A stretch of 64,000 bases of DNA, taken from NCBI GenBank assembly GCA_943325105.2, contig CALPOD020000002.1, positions 1-64,000 on the forward strand, in the 5' to 3' direction. Numbering within the stretch: the first letter of the stretch is position 1; every line of letters begins with the position of its first letter. The DNA is from Candidatus Fokinia solitaria (GTDB lineage: Bacteria > Pseudomonadota > Alphaproteobacteria > Rickettsiales > Midichloriaceae). This document shows positions 17,614 to 26,196 of this stretch, piece after piece. A program made the position numbers and the translations under genes. The notes beneath the pieces are model-generated. The model did not search any database. It worked only from the letters and a program-made list of their open reading frames with translations, and had not been told where the DNA came from.

Positions 17614-18240
17614 ATGACACAAATAATACATTCGATAATGGCATTACCATATAGTAGTGATGCTCTAGAGCCATATATCACAAAAGAAACTATTGCATAT
17701 CATTATGAAAAGCATCATCTTACATACGTAAATAATCTTAATAATTTACTAGATTCCCTTCCTATAGAGGACAAACTGCGATCTATGCAATTGCAAGATA
17801 TAGTTATTCATTCATACAATAAACCTCACATTATAGGTATTTTTAATAATGCAGCTCAAGTTTTGAATCATGATTTTTATTGGTTATCTGTGAAATCTGA
17901 TGGTGGTGATAAATCTATCAATACTAAGTTATTAGATCTTATAAAAGAAGAATTTGGAGATCTTAATTCATTTAAACAAGAATTCAAAAAAGTTGGACTA
18001 TCACAATTTGGAAGTGGATGGACATGGCTTGTGCAAGATAAGATAACAAAAAAACTTCTCATAACAAAAACATCTAATGCAGATAATCCAATCTTGTATA
18101 ATCAACAACCTCTTTTTACTTGTGATGTTTGGGAACATGCATATTATATAGATTATAGAAATAAAAGAGCTGAATACATTGAAACATTTTTAGAAAAACT
18201 TGTGAACTGGGATTTTGCATCAAAAAACCTCCTAAACTAA
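17614..18240 (+). CDS. sodB: Superoxide dismutase (Fe type)
   Basis: Dismutates superoxide to H2O2 and O2. Metal ligands seen: H30 (YHYEKHH), H86 (LNHDFYW), D171 and H175 (DVWEHAYY). Gln83 in NNAAQVLNH is the Fe-SOD-type position. There is a clear Shine-Dalgarno AAGGAA at 17604-17609, unusual here because most genes lack one. It is followed within 12 bases by virB8, the sodB-virB arrangement known from Anaplasma and Ehrlichia, where the genes are co-transcribed. Confidence 0.95.
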   Translation: MTQIIHSIMALPYSSDALEPYITKETIAYHYEKHHLTYVNNLNNLLDSLPIEDKLRSMQLQDIVIHSYNKPHIIGIFNNAAQVLNHDFYWLSVKSDGGDKSINTKLLDLIKEEFGDLNSFKQEFKKVGLSQFGSGWTWLVQDKITKKLLITKTSNADNPILYNQQPLFTCDVWEHAYYIDYRNKRAEYIETFLEKLVNWDFASKNLLN

Positions 18241-18251
18241 AAATTAGCATA

Positions 18252-18941
18252 ATGCAATCTGAGACTAGTAATAATTTAAAGCAGAAATCCGAAGCATCTA
18301 ATATTTCATGGGATAAGGATATATACAGCAATACTATAATCCAAAGAAATCTTTTATGGATTCTAAATCTAATTTTAGGCATTGCAGTCATAGTATGTCT
18401 TATTTGGATGCAAATAAAAAGCTCTGAAAACAAAATAGAGCCATTTGTAATAGAAATAGATAAAAAAAGCGGTATTGCAACAATGATCAAACCACTTTCA
18501 GTAAATGAATATTCTGCTAACACAGCCATTTTAAGATCTCTTATAATTCAATATATAAAGGCTAGAGAAGAATATAATTATTATCTTTTTAATCAAAATG
18601 CTGATTTTGTTAGAGTATCCTCAAACCCTTCAATATATTATAGCTATAAGTCAGCAGTTTTTATGAATAATCCTAATAGCCCTTATAATCTTCTAGGAAA
18701 GAATGGAAGTATTTCTATTAAATTGAAATCCATAATATTTCCTGCTGAAAACACAGCACAAATAAGAATTAGCATTGAGACAATTAATTCTATGGGAAAT
18801 ACTATAAAAGTTGATAAAATAATCCTAATGTCTTTTTCATTTGATACAAATACTCAAATCACAGATGAAGACCGTTTATTAAATCCACTTGGTTTTGTTG
18901 TGACGCTATATAAAATTGAAGATGAAAGTCCTAATACATAA
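18252..18941 (+). CDS. virB8: Type IV secretion system protein VirB8
   Basis: Inner-membrane assembly factor of the VirB T4SS. Its 229 residues consist of a short cytoplasmic N-terminus, one transmembrane helix (about 34-53) and a periplasmic NTF2-like domain. VirB8-like features include IEPFVIEIDKKSGIATMIKP after the helix and the NPxG-like NPLGFVVTLYKIEDE at the C-terminus. It heads virB8-9-10-11 and follows sodB by 11 bases. Confidence 0.9.
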   Translation: MQSETSNNLKQKSEASNISWDKDIYSNTIIQRNLLWILNLILGIAVIVCLIWMQIKSSENKIEPFVIEIDKKSGIATMIKPLSVNEYSANTAILRSLIIQYIKAREEYNYYLFNQNADFVRVSSNPSIYYSYKSAVFMNNPNSPYNLLGKNGSISIKLKSIIFPAENTAQIRISIETINSMGNTIKVDKIILMSFSFDTNTQITDEDRLLNPLGFVVTLYKIEDESPNT

Positions 18942-18957
18942 AAAAATAGTTTAAATA

Positions 18958-19692
18958 ATGATAAAATTCATAATATTCTTTCACATCATTTTTTTTAATA
19001 TTGTCGAAAGCTTTGCAAATATTGCTGATACTGAAACGCCAGTTGCAATAGATAGTAGAATAAAAACTTTTGTTTATAGTGAAAATGAAATTTTTCCAGT
19101 AGTTTTAAACTATGGATATCAAACTGCAATAGAATTCGGTAAAGATGAAACAATACAAACTTATTCAGTTGGTAACCAGTTTGTTTGGCAATTCTCAGCT
19201 GTTGGTAGAACTCTTTTTATAAAGCCACTTGAAGATAACATCATAACAAATATGACTGTTTTAACAAATAAGAGAAGATATTATTTTGAGTTATACTCCA
19301 AAATTGTTTCAGGTGTTAATGATGAAGAGTTTTCTTACGTTGTAAGGTTCTTCTATCCAGATAATGCACATGATAGTATCAAAACAACCCCAAAGATAAA
19401 AATAGAAGAAAAGAAACAAGATGAAATAATGACTATTAAACCTTATAATTTCAATTATGAAATACTTGGAGTAAAAAAGGATCAAATATCAGTTGTATTT
19501 GACAATGGCATTAATACATTTTTAAAGTTTGAGAAAGCAAATATTAACTCTGTAAATAATGTGATTTGTGACAATAAGAAAATTACTTCTAGAATTTTAG
19601 GCTCATACCTTGTTATAAACAGAATATGTAAAAAGTCACAAATAGATCTTAAAGGACAAATAGCAACTATAAACGCAACTACAAATAAGTAA
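18958..19692 (+). CDS. virB9: Type IV secretion system protein VirB9
   Basis: Periplasmic/outer-membrane core component of the T4SS that binds VirB10 (and VirB7 in other systems). The 244 residues start with a signal peptide (about 1-20, cut after SFA). The VirB9/CagX blocks GNQFVWQFSAVGRTLFIKP and NMTVLTNKRRYYFEL are clear, and the C-terminal beta domain ends with SYLVINRICKKSQIDLKG. It lies 16 bases after virB8 and 3 bases before virB10. Confidence 0.9.
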   Translation: MIKFIIFFHIIFFNIVESFANIADTETPVAIDSRIKTFVYSENEIFPVVLNYGYQTAIEFGKDETIQTYSVGNQFVWQFSAVGRTLFIKPLEDNIITNMTVLTNKRRYYFELYSKIVSGVNDEEFSYVVRFFYPDNAHDSIKTTPKIKIEEKKQDEIMTIKPYNFNYEILGVKKDQISVVFDNGINTFLKFEKANINSVNNVICDNKKITSRILGSYLVINRICKKSQIDLKGQIATINATTNK

Positions 19693-19695
19693 AAA

Positions 19696-21027
19696 ATGCA
19701 GGATAATCAAGATTCTAGACAGCAAGAGCAGCAAGAAGAAGTAGTTCAAAAGCAATTCAGCAGTATTGTTGATAAGTTCAAATTAATGAGTCCTATCAAT
19801 AAGATTGCTTTTGTAAGTGGGGCATTTATAATGACTTGCGTTATCATTTTCATTCTTTTTTTCACAGGCAATAAGTCTCCTCAAAAAAAATCTAATGCAG
19901 CTGTAAAGGATGTAATAGAAGCGCCTAAAATACAAGCTGAGCTTTCTAACAATATCTACACACAAAGTTATGATTCAAAAGATAAATTAATTGATAATAT
20001 TGAAAGCAATATCACCAGCTTAAAGCCACCAGCCCCTCCAGTTATTATACAAGAACCTTTTTTAAAGCCACCAGCCCCTCCAGTTGTTGTACAAGCGCCA
20101 ATACAACAATCAAAAGTACAAGAGCCTCAATTACCTGTAATGACAGTAAAAAAAACTCATGAAACAGAAGAAAATAATGCACCTAAAATATCTTCAACAA
20201 GTATTATGACTTTTGGTGGTGATGGTAATGATAAAACTAATACTGCTTCTGCAAATACCAAAAATGAAAGTTTTTTAGGATTTGATGGCGGTACAATAGA
20301 TAGCACAACATTGCAAAATAGTACTGCCAAAAAAGTTGTAGCAACAAAAATAGATAGTGATCTTAGATACACAATATTACAAGGTAAAATAATAGATGCA
20401 GTATTAGAAACTGCAATTAATACTAATATGGCTTCAGGTGTTATAAGAGCTGTGATAAGTAGAGATGTATATGCTGAACATGGTGATATAATACTTATAC
20501 CTAAAGGATCAAGGCTGGTTGGTAGCTATGGTGCTTCTAGTGGATCTGATGCTAAAAAAGTAATGACAAGAGTTTATGCATCATGGAATAGAATTATTAC
20601 TCCACATGGAATCGATATAAATTTACCAGAAACACCCTCTACGGATCAACTTGGTCGTGCAGGTGTTCCAGGATATCTTGATACCAATCTTACAAATAAT
20701 TTGATTAATGCTTTTCTTGTATCTGTGCTTGGTCCATATATAGTATCAAAAGCATCTATGAGTAACGATTCATCACAAACAACCAGCACCATAGATCCCA
20801 CTACAGGAAAATCAATAGAAACAAAAACAAGCAATTCTAAAGATGATATTATCTCTGCAGGTATCACTCAATTCCAGAGTGTTGCTACTGATCAATTGAA
20901 CAAGGTTTATCCACCTGGTATGACAACAATTTATATTGATCAAGGAACAAGAATAGACATTATAGCTCAGGAAGACATAATATTTCCTAAGCAAGCAATA
21001 ACACAAAATGCAGTTAACCTACCATGA
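19696..21027 (+). CDS. virB10: Type IV secretion system protein VirB10
   Basis: Spans both membranes and transmits energy to the outer-membrane pore. The protein has a short cytoplasmic part, one transmembrane helix (37-57), a proline-rich periplasmic linker and a C-terminal VirB10/TrbI beta-barrel domain (from about 225) with ILIPKGSRLVGSYG and NRIITPHGIDINLPE. The linker holds a direct duplication of a LKPPAPPV unit. The last codons overlap virB11 by 4 bases (ATGA), showing translational coupling. Confidence 0.95.
   Translation: MQDNQDSRQQEQQEEVVQKQFSSIVDKFKLMSPINKIAFVSGAFIMTCVIIFILFFTGNKSPQKKSNAAVKDVIEAPKIQAELSNNIYTQSYDSKDKLIDNIESNITSLKPPAPPVIIQEPFLKPPAPPVVVQAPIQQSKVQEPQLPVMTVKKTHETEENNAPKISSTSIMTFGGDGNDKTNTASANTKNESFLGFDGGTIDSTTLQNSTAKKVVATKIDSDLRYTILQGKIIDAVLETAINTNMASGVIRAVISRDVYAEHGDIILIPKGSRLVGSYGASSGSDAKKVMTRVYASWNRIITPHGIDINLPETPSTDQLGRAGVPGYLDTNLTNNLINAFLVSVLGPYIVSKASMSNDSSQTTSTIDPTTGKSIETKTSNSKDDIISAGITQFQSVATDQLNKVYPPGMTTIYIDQGTRIDIIAQEDIIFPKQAITQNAVNLP
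20020..20085 (+). repeat. Tandem 42-bp period repeat in the virB10 proline-rich linker
   Basis: A 24-base unit at 20020-20043 is repeated exactly at 20062-20085, so the period is 42 bp or 14 codons. It encodes two LKPPAPPV segments. The exact DNA identity suggests a recent in-frame duplication that lengthens the periplasm-spanning linker. Confidence 0.8.
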
Positions 21028-22013
21028 ATAATACAGCATTAGATACTTACTTAGAGCCTCTCAAGAAAGTTTTTGAAAAAGATAATGTTAATGAAGTCTG
21101 TATTAATAGACCTGGAGAGATATGGATAGAACAAAAAGGAGAGATATATAATGAACTAATTCCAGCTCTTGATTTAGAGCACCTTAAGGGGCTTGCAATG
21201 TTAGTTGCCAGATCAACAGAACAAAAAATCTCTGAAGAAATGCCACTACTATCAGCAACACTTCCAAATGGCTTCAGGATACAAATCGTTATACCACCTG
21301 CAACAGAAGCAGGTAGTATAGGCATGGCAATTAGAAAACCTGCTGCAATGGTTCTTGATCTTGATGCATATGAGAAGATGGGGGCATTTTCAAATACAGC
21401 TGTTGAGGAAGTATTAGATGTAGAAGGAGAAATAATGGCAGAAATGCTTTCTGAAAAACGAATCAAGGATTTTCTATACAAAGGAGTTATAAGTAAAAAA
21501 AACATTATCATCAGCGGCGGTACATCAACTGGTAAAACAACATTCACAAATGCTATGCTAAAGTCAATTCCCAAAGAGGAAAGACTTATAACTTGTGAAG
21601 ATGCAAGGGAGGTTAATTTATCAGATCATCCTAACAGATTACACTTATTAGCTTCAAAAGGTGGACAAGGAAGGGCTAAAGTTACAATTCAAGATTTAAT
21701 AGAAGCTTGTTTACGTTTAAGACCAGATAGAATTATAGTCGGTGAGCTACGCGGAGCTGAAGCTTTTAGTTTCTTGAGAGCTATAAATACTGGTCATCCA
21801 GGGTCTATTTCAACACTCCATGCTGACACACCTCAAATGGCTTTAGAGCAATTAAAATTGATGGTGATGCAGGCTGGACTTGGTATGCCACCAGAAGAAA
21901 TAAGAGACTACATTGCACACGTAGTTGATGTAGTTGTTCAATTAAAGAGGGGTAGTGGTGGTAGGAGATATATCTCAGAAATATATTTCAAAAACTTACA
22001 TCATAAAAAATAA
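21024..22013 (+). CDS. virB11: Type IV secretion system ATPase VirB11
   Basis: Hexameric cytoplasmic ATPase that powers T4SS assembly and substrate transport. Seen: Walker A GGTSTGKT (165-172), the Asp-box ITCEDAREV, Walker B-like RPDRIIVGELRG with Glu, and the His-box NTGHPGSISTLHAD. The 329 residues are of normal length. The ATG overlaps the virB10 stop. virD4, which normally follows in Rickettsiales, is not downstream; an origin-like repeat region and hemE are there instead. Confidence 0.96.
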   Translation: MNNTALDTYLEPLKKVFEKDNVNEVCINRPGEIWIEQKGEIYNELIPALDLEHLKGLAMLVARSTEQKISEEMPLLSATLPNGFRIQIVIPPATEAGSIGMAIRKPAAMVLDLDAYEKMGAFSNTAVEEVLDVEGEIMAEMLSEKRIKDFLYKGVISKKNIIISGGTSTGKTTFTNAMLKSIPKEERLITCEDAREVNLSDHPNRLHLLASKGGQGRAKVTIQDLIEACLRLRPDRIIVGELRGAEAFSFLRAINTGHPGSISTLHADTPQMALEQLKLMVMQAGLGMPPEEIRDYIAHVVDVVVQLKRGSGGRRYISEIYFKNLHHKK

Positions 22014-22293
22014 AGATTAGCTGCTATAAGCAATATATTCATACAACTTTTGCCCTGTCAGAAAATGTTGAAAGTTTTGAACATTTCTCAACAAGTTTTG
22101 AACATTTTTGAACAAAAGTTCTCTTCTCATAATAACATAATGCTTGAGTTTTGAACATTTTTGAACATTTTTCAACACATGTCAAATAATTGATTTACAG
22201 CCTCTAAACATCCAAAATGTTGAAAGTTTTGAACATTTTTCAACACATATAATAATATATAGATATATATAATAACTATACTGCTATATATTA
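22014..22293. other. Candidate replication origin (oriC) between virB11 and hemE
   Basis: This 280-base gene-free stretch combines the phased 9-mer array (22066-22245) with an adjoining A/T-dominated run at 22246-22293 that would suit a DNA unwinding element. The position is next to hemE, which flanks the mapped origin of Caulobacter and predicted origins of Rickettsia and Wolbachia (knowledge from memory); rsmG, another frequent origin neighbour, lies 1.2 kb on. I found no canonical DnaA box in it. A regulatory array for virB or hemE is the alternative. Confidence 0.5.
22066..22245. repeat. Helically phased TTTTSAACA repeat array (candidate DnaA-box-like cluster)
   Basis: TTTTGAACA occurs exactly at 22075, 22096, 22106, 22149, 22159 and 22227, and TTTTCAACA at 22169 and 22237. 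A near copy (TTCTCAACA) is at 22085, and inverted near copies (TGTTGAAAG) start at 22066 and 22218. Within clusters the copies are 10 or 11 bp apart, i.e. one helical turn. The 9-mer differs from the DnaA box TTWTNCACA only at position 6 (A for C) in every exact copy. Inverted arms at the first and last clusters can form hairpins. There are no coding frames here. Confidence 0.85.
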
Positions 22294-23406
22294 TTGAATA
22301 ATAAAAACTCTTTAAAAAAAATTACAGTGATAGAAAAACCGATCATAAATGTGTTAAGAGGTACGCAATCAAAAAAAATCCCAATATGGTTTATGAGACA
22401 AGCTGGTAGATACTTACCAGAATATAAGAAAATCCGTTTACAAACTAAAAATTTCATGGATGCTGTGCTTACTCCAGAAATTGCAGCAGAGATAACATTA
22501 CAACCAACTAGACGTTTTGATATAGACGCGGCAATAATCTTTTCAGATATCCTTGTAATTCCATATGCTATGGGTATTAATGTTGAATTTCATGAAGGTA
22601 TAGGTCCAGTAATTGAATTTGATTTCAATCCAAATGATCCTTTATCTAAAATTAGCTGGAGAAATAGTGAATATTTCGATTCTGTTGTTAATAAAATCCG
22701 TCAAACAATTTCTATTGTTAAGAACAATCTTAAAATAAATAATCCATCACTAGCAACAATAGGATTTGCTGGGGCTCCATGGACAGTTGCTTGTTATCTT
22801 TTAGAAAAAAATAGGAAAAAAGGAGGGGACTTCGAATTAACAAGGCAAATAGCTTATCAATATCCAAAGGCATTTCAAAAAATAATAGATGAGATAACAG
22901 ATGCAACAATAATCTTTCTTCTCGCTCAGATCGATGCTGGAGCTGAAGTTGTTAAAGTCTTTGACTCACATGCAGGGCTTCTTGGAGAAACTCAATTCCA
23001 GAGCTTTGTAATTGAACCAATGATAAAAATTATAAAAGCAATAAAAAGTAAATATCCTGATATGCCAATTATAGGATTCCCAAGGAGAGCTGGAGTATTA
23101 TATGAGAAATTTGCAGTCGAAACAAAAGTTGATTGCATTGCACTAGATCATACTCCTCCTCTCAAATGGATCAAAGAAAATATTCAAAAGCATTGTGCTG
23201 TTCAGGGAAATTTAGATAATATATATCTTACTTTGGATTTAAATGATGCTCAGGAAGGTATTAGTAATTCTGTAATACAAGTCATCAAAAATCTCTACAA
23301 CCCTTCTACAAGAGGCTTTATTTTTAATTTAGGGCATGGTTGCTTGCCTGATACAAAGATAGAAAACCTTGAATATGTCATTAATAAAATTAGAAATATT
23401 TTTTGA
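22294..23406 (+). CDS. hemE: Uroporphyrinogen decarboxylase
   Basis: Decarboxylates uroporphyrinogen III to coproporphyrinogen III in heme synthesis. Seen: the N-terminal signature WFMRQAGRYLPEYK, the catalytic Asp block ALLFSD-like AAIIFSDILVIPYAMG, GFAGAPWTVACYLLE and C-terminal FNLGHGCLPDTKIENL. No ATG is available. I give the TTG at 22294 (370 residues), but GTG at 22327 puts the signature closer to its usual distance from the N-terminus. The start lies right at the edge of the AT-rich repeat region. Confidence 0.94.
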   Translation: MNNKNSLKKITVIEKPIINVLRGTQSKKIPIWFMRQAGRYLPEYKKIRLQTKNFMDAVLTPEIAAEITLQPTRRFDIDAAIIFSDILVIPYAMGINVEFHEGIGPVIEFDFNPNDPLSKISWRNSEYFDSVVNKIRQTISIVKNNLKINNPSLATIGFAGAPWTVACYLLEKNRKKGGDFELTRQIAYQYPKAFQKIIDEITDATIIFLLAQIDAGAEVVKVFDSHAGLLGETQFQSFVIEPMIKIIKAIKSKYPDMPIIGFPRRAGVLYEKFAVETKVDCIALDHTPPLKWIKENIQKHCAVQGNLDNIYLTLDLNDAQEGISNSVIQVIKNLYNPSTRGFIFNLGHGCLPDTKIENLEYVINKIRNIF

Positions 23407-23436
23407 TTACCTAGTGACTTCCCAGAGTTTGTATGT

Positions 23437-23442
23437 TATAAT
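23437..23442 (+). promoter_or_regulatory. Isolated TATAAT box downstream of hemE
   Basis: A perfect TATAAT with an upstream TG-containing stretch sits in the gap between hemE and the convergent rsmG. No good -35 at 16-18 bp is seen and no forward gene follows, so it could drive a short antisense or small RNA, or be chance. Confidence 0.2.
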
Positions 23443-23509
23443 GATTCCAAGGATAGGTTTTATAGGGTAGTTTTCAAAGACTTACCTTGTAAAGTTCAAA
23501 AATTTCTCT

Positions 23510-24091
23510 TCAGAACACTACAAATCTGTAATCCATAGCTAAACCTTTAGACTCCAAGGTTATATTTTTTAATTCACAATTTAAATCAGCTACATTTTTA
23601 CAAAGCACAGTCTTAGTATTTGTACTATTTATATTCTGACACATCTTGATAAAGTTCTCAGTACTAGCAACTGCCTTTGATGTAATGAAATCAAGCTCTC
23701 CTAAATTCATTGATTTTACATCTTTGTTATGAATTTTAATCCCTAAGTTGAGCTCAGCACTAACATATTGAAGAAAAGAAGCCTTTTTTGTATTTATCTC
23801 AATAAGATGGCTGTTTTTATATCCAAGTATTCCTAAAATCATTCCTGGAAATCCTGCTCCACTACCTACATCAGCAATGGCAACAGATTTATCTAAGCCC
23901 AATATTTTTGTGAGAGCAATGCCTTCACATACAAAATCATATATCTGTTCTTTTGTTGTGTGTCTTGAAGTTATATTGATTTTTTTATTCCAATGAAAGA
24001 TCATTGCTACATACTTGTTTATGAGATCAAGCTCATGAAGTGAAACATTATGCTGAATGATCTCTATTGGGCTATAAACTTTCTCCATCAA
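23510..24091 (-). CDS. rsmG: 16S rRNA (guanine527-N7)-methyltransferase
   Basis: SAM-dependent methyltransferase acting on 16S rRNA G527 (formerly GidB). Its 193 residues show HWNKKINITSRH near the N-terminus, the SAM loop ADVGSGAGFPG (73-83) and FITSKAVAS, all typical of RsmG. Its first 20 bases overlap the end of the M16 protease gene upstream, so the two are translationally coupled. It is separated from its common partners gidA and parAB. Confidence 0.93.
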   Translation of the reverse strand: MMEKVYSPIEIIQHNVSLHELDLINKYVAMIFHWNKKINITSRHTTKEQIYDFVCEGIALTKILGLDKSVAIADVGSGAGFPGMILGILGYKNSHLIEINTKKASFLQYVSAELNLGIKIHNKDVKSMNLGELDFITSKAVASTENFIKMCQNINSTNTKTVLCKNVADLNCELKNITLESKGLAMDYRFVVF

Positions 24092-25352
24092 GTCTTTTAA
24101 TTATCTCATCATATGATTGTAGATTGTCAATTTGTCCAACTCCTACAACTGTACATTTTTCACTACTACTTAATAATGATTTGATGCATTTTTGTACGGC
24201 ATCTATATCTACTTCATTTATCTTTTGAACTATTTCTTCATTTGATATAACTCTACCAAATGTCGCAATGTTATTTGCTAATTTTTCAGCTCTACTTCCA
24301 GAACTTTCCATAGACATCAATAAGCTAGATTTTATCTGTGCTTTTGCCGTTGTTATTTCCTTTTCAGTTATATCAGAAGTCATCTTTTTTAATTCATCGA
24401 TCGTAACTTCTACTAATTCTTTTACTGAGTTCGGATCTGTTGATGCATAGACTCCCCAAAGCCCACAATCATTATAATTTGAAGCATACGCAGAAATATT
24501 ATATGCAAGTCCACGATTTTCACGTACCTCTTGAAAAAGCCTTGATGACATACTCCCACCAGCAATTAAAGCTGCAATCTGGTGCACATAATAATCTTCA
24601 TGATGTATTGATACGCCATTGAAAGTTATTGCAATATGACTCTGTTCTATTGGCTTTTTAATTCTTACATCTCCACCAATATATTCAGGCTTTGTATAAG
24701 TATCTGGCTTCTCATCTGATGCACACCAATTAGCAAATTTCTGATTTATTAAATTCAATGTTGTTTTTTCATCAAAGTTACCAGAAATGCTTAGAACTGA
24801 GTTTGTAGGGTTATAATATTGTTTTATATAATTAATAATATCATCTCTATTACAGCTATTTACAGTTTCATGAGTTCCAGCAATTGGTTTACCTATCTGA
24901 TGATTTTCAAATGCCTTTTGCCAGATCGCTTCAAATAATACGTCTGTAGGGTCATCCATTGAATCAGATATCTCCTGCATTATTACTGTTTTTTCTTTCT
25001 TTAATTCTTCTTCTACATGTGTGGAATTGATTATTATATCTGATAGAATATCTAAACCAACTACAGCATCATCCTTTAAAACTTTTGCATAATAAACAGT
25101 CTTTTCTTTACCTGTGTATGCATTGAGATAACCACCTATCATATCAAATTCCTCGGCTATATCCTTTGCAGTTCTATTACCTGTGCCTTTAAAAAGCATG
25201 TGTTCAACTATGTGTGATATTCCATCTATGCTTTTGATTTCATCTCTACTACCAACCTTAAATAATATTCTGATGCTTATGCTTTCGACCTGAGGCATAT
25301 GATCAAACAGCACTGTTAAACCATTAGATAAAGTATAACTTGTATAATTCAT
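24072..25352 (-). CDS. M16-family zinc protease, mitochondrial processing peptidase-like
   Basis: Pitrilysin-type metalloprotease resembling the beta subunit of mitochondrial processing peptidase and the rickettsial homolog. The inverted zinc motif HxxEH is present as HIVEH (47-51), followed by MLFKGTGNRTAKDIAEEFD and IGGYLNAYTGKEKT. A second M16 domain follows (about 165-400). I chose ATG at 25352 (426 residues), which directly precedes YTLSNGLTVL as in homologs; the frame stays open to 25421 but the added N-terminus is Cys/Lys-rich and out of character. Confidence 0.92.
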   Translation of the reverse strand: MNYTSYTLSNGLTVLFDHMPQVESISIRILFKVGSRDEIKSIDGISHIVEHMLFKGTGNRTAKDIAEEFDMIGGYLNAYTGKEKTVYYAKVLKDDAVVGLDILSDIIINSTHVEEELKKEKTVIMQEISDSMDDPTDVLFEAIWQKAFENHQIGKPIAGTHETVNSCNRDDIINYIKQYYNPTNSVLSISGNFDEKTTLNLINQKFANWCASDEKPDTYTKPEYIGGDVRIKKPIEQSHIAITFNGVSIHHEDYYVHQIAALIAGGSMSSRLFQEVRENRGLAYNISAYASNYNDCGLWGVYASTDPNSVKELVEVTIDELKKMTSDITEKEITTAKAQIKSSLLMSMESSGSRAEKLANNIATFGRVISNEEIVQKINEVDIDAVQKCIKSLLSSSEKCTVVGVGQIDNLQSYDEIIKRLDGESL

Positions 25353-25407
25353 ATATTGATATTTTTTATTAAAAATTTCCAAAAACCTACCACACTTGCA
25401 TTTACAA

Positions 25408-26115
25408 TCAAAGCTTTTCACTATTACTATCTATGATATGTTGAAGGTTTTTTAAAAACTTACCGTCAGACCTTGAATTTAATTGTGGCATTATTTTGAC
25501 TTTGATTATACCTGGTTTTTTAATGATAGATTTATTGATCCAATATTTACCAGCATTTAGAGCGATAGGTATTACAGGAACTTTATCACCAAACTCATCA
25601 TATAAGAATTTTATCCCTGATTTATATTGTATTCTTGTATCAGGAGATGTTCTAGTTCCTTCTGGGAAGATTATTATAGGTCTATTATCTTTTATTGCTT
25701 CCTGTGCTCCGAAATTTATTTGTTTAATAGCATTAGTACCTTTCTTCCTATCAATTATAATCATTGACATTTTACCTAAATACCAGCCATATATAGGAAT
25801 CTTTGTAAGTTCTTTTTTTATTATAAACACAGGGTTTTTAAATAATAATAAAAAGAATATTGTCTCCCAAGCTGATTGGTGTTTTGATGCAACGATGAAT
25901 GCATTGTTAGGAATATTCTCAATGCCAGTTACTTCATATGAAATTCCACATCCAGCTTTTAAAATCATAAGAGTGATTTTAGCCCATATATAGCCTATCC
26001 TAGAGATTACCTTATTGCATTTTTTATAAAATAAAATTGGAGTGCATAAAATCCCTAAACAGAAAGTCCATAAAAACCATAGAATTGTGAAAATAATACT
26101 TTTAATAAAAATCAT
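25408..26115 (-). CDS. plsC: 1-acyl-sn-glycerol-3-phosphate acyltransferase
   Basis: Membrane acyltransferase converting lysophosphatidic acid to phosphatidic acid. Two N-terminal hydrophobic spans (about 4-30 and 42-58) precede the active-site motif HQSAWE (79-84), an HX4E variant of HX4D, and the substrate motif FPEGTR (150-155). Length is 235. It is divergent from ribB. The phosphatidic acid it makes would be used by CdsA, also in this window. Confidence 0.9.
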   Translation of the reverse strand: MIFIKSIIFTILWFLWTFCLGILCTPILFYKKCNKVISRIGYIWAKITLMILKAGCGISYEVTGIENIPNNAFIVASKHQSAWETIFFLLLFKNPVFIIKKELTKIPIYGWYLGKMSMIIIDRKKGTNAIKQINFGAQEAIKDNRPIIIFPEGTRTSPDTRIQYKSGIKFLYDEFGDKVPVIPIALNAGKYWINKSIIKKPGIIKVKIMPQLNSRSDGKFLKNLQHIIDSNSEKL

Positions 26116-26196
26116 ATTTTATTTAATAAGATTGCAAATCGTAAAAATGAATAATATAGTGTTAAGACTTTTTATACACAAAAAAAATCAAAAAAC

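Noticed and set aside
22066-22245. CRISPR array in the repeat region
   Set aside because: The units are 9-10 bp with almost no spacers and no cas genes nearby; spacing follows the DNA helix, not a repeat-spacer pattern.
23437-23510. Small RNA gene after hemE
   Set aside because: Only a TATAAT box and a partial CAAGG/CCTTG pairing are visible; without a -35, a terminator or a known RNA fold this cannot be called.
25408-26115. PlsC active-site HX4E instead of HX4D as a sign of lost activity
   Set aside because: The HQSAWE form is, as far as I recall, common in alphaproteobacterial PlsC proteins, and the FPEGTR motif is intact.
26169-26180. TTATACACA DnaA-box match between plsC and ribB
   Set aside because: It is a single site without repeats or an adjacent AT-rich unwinding stretch, expected by chance in AT-rich DNA.
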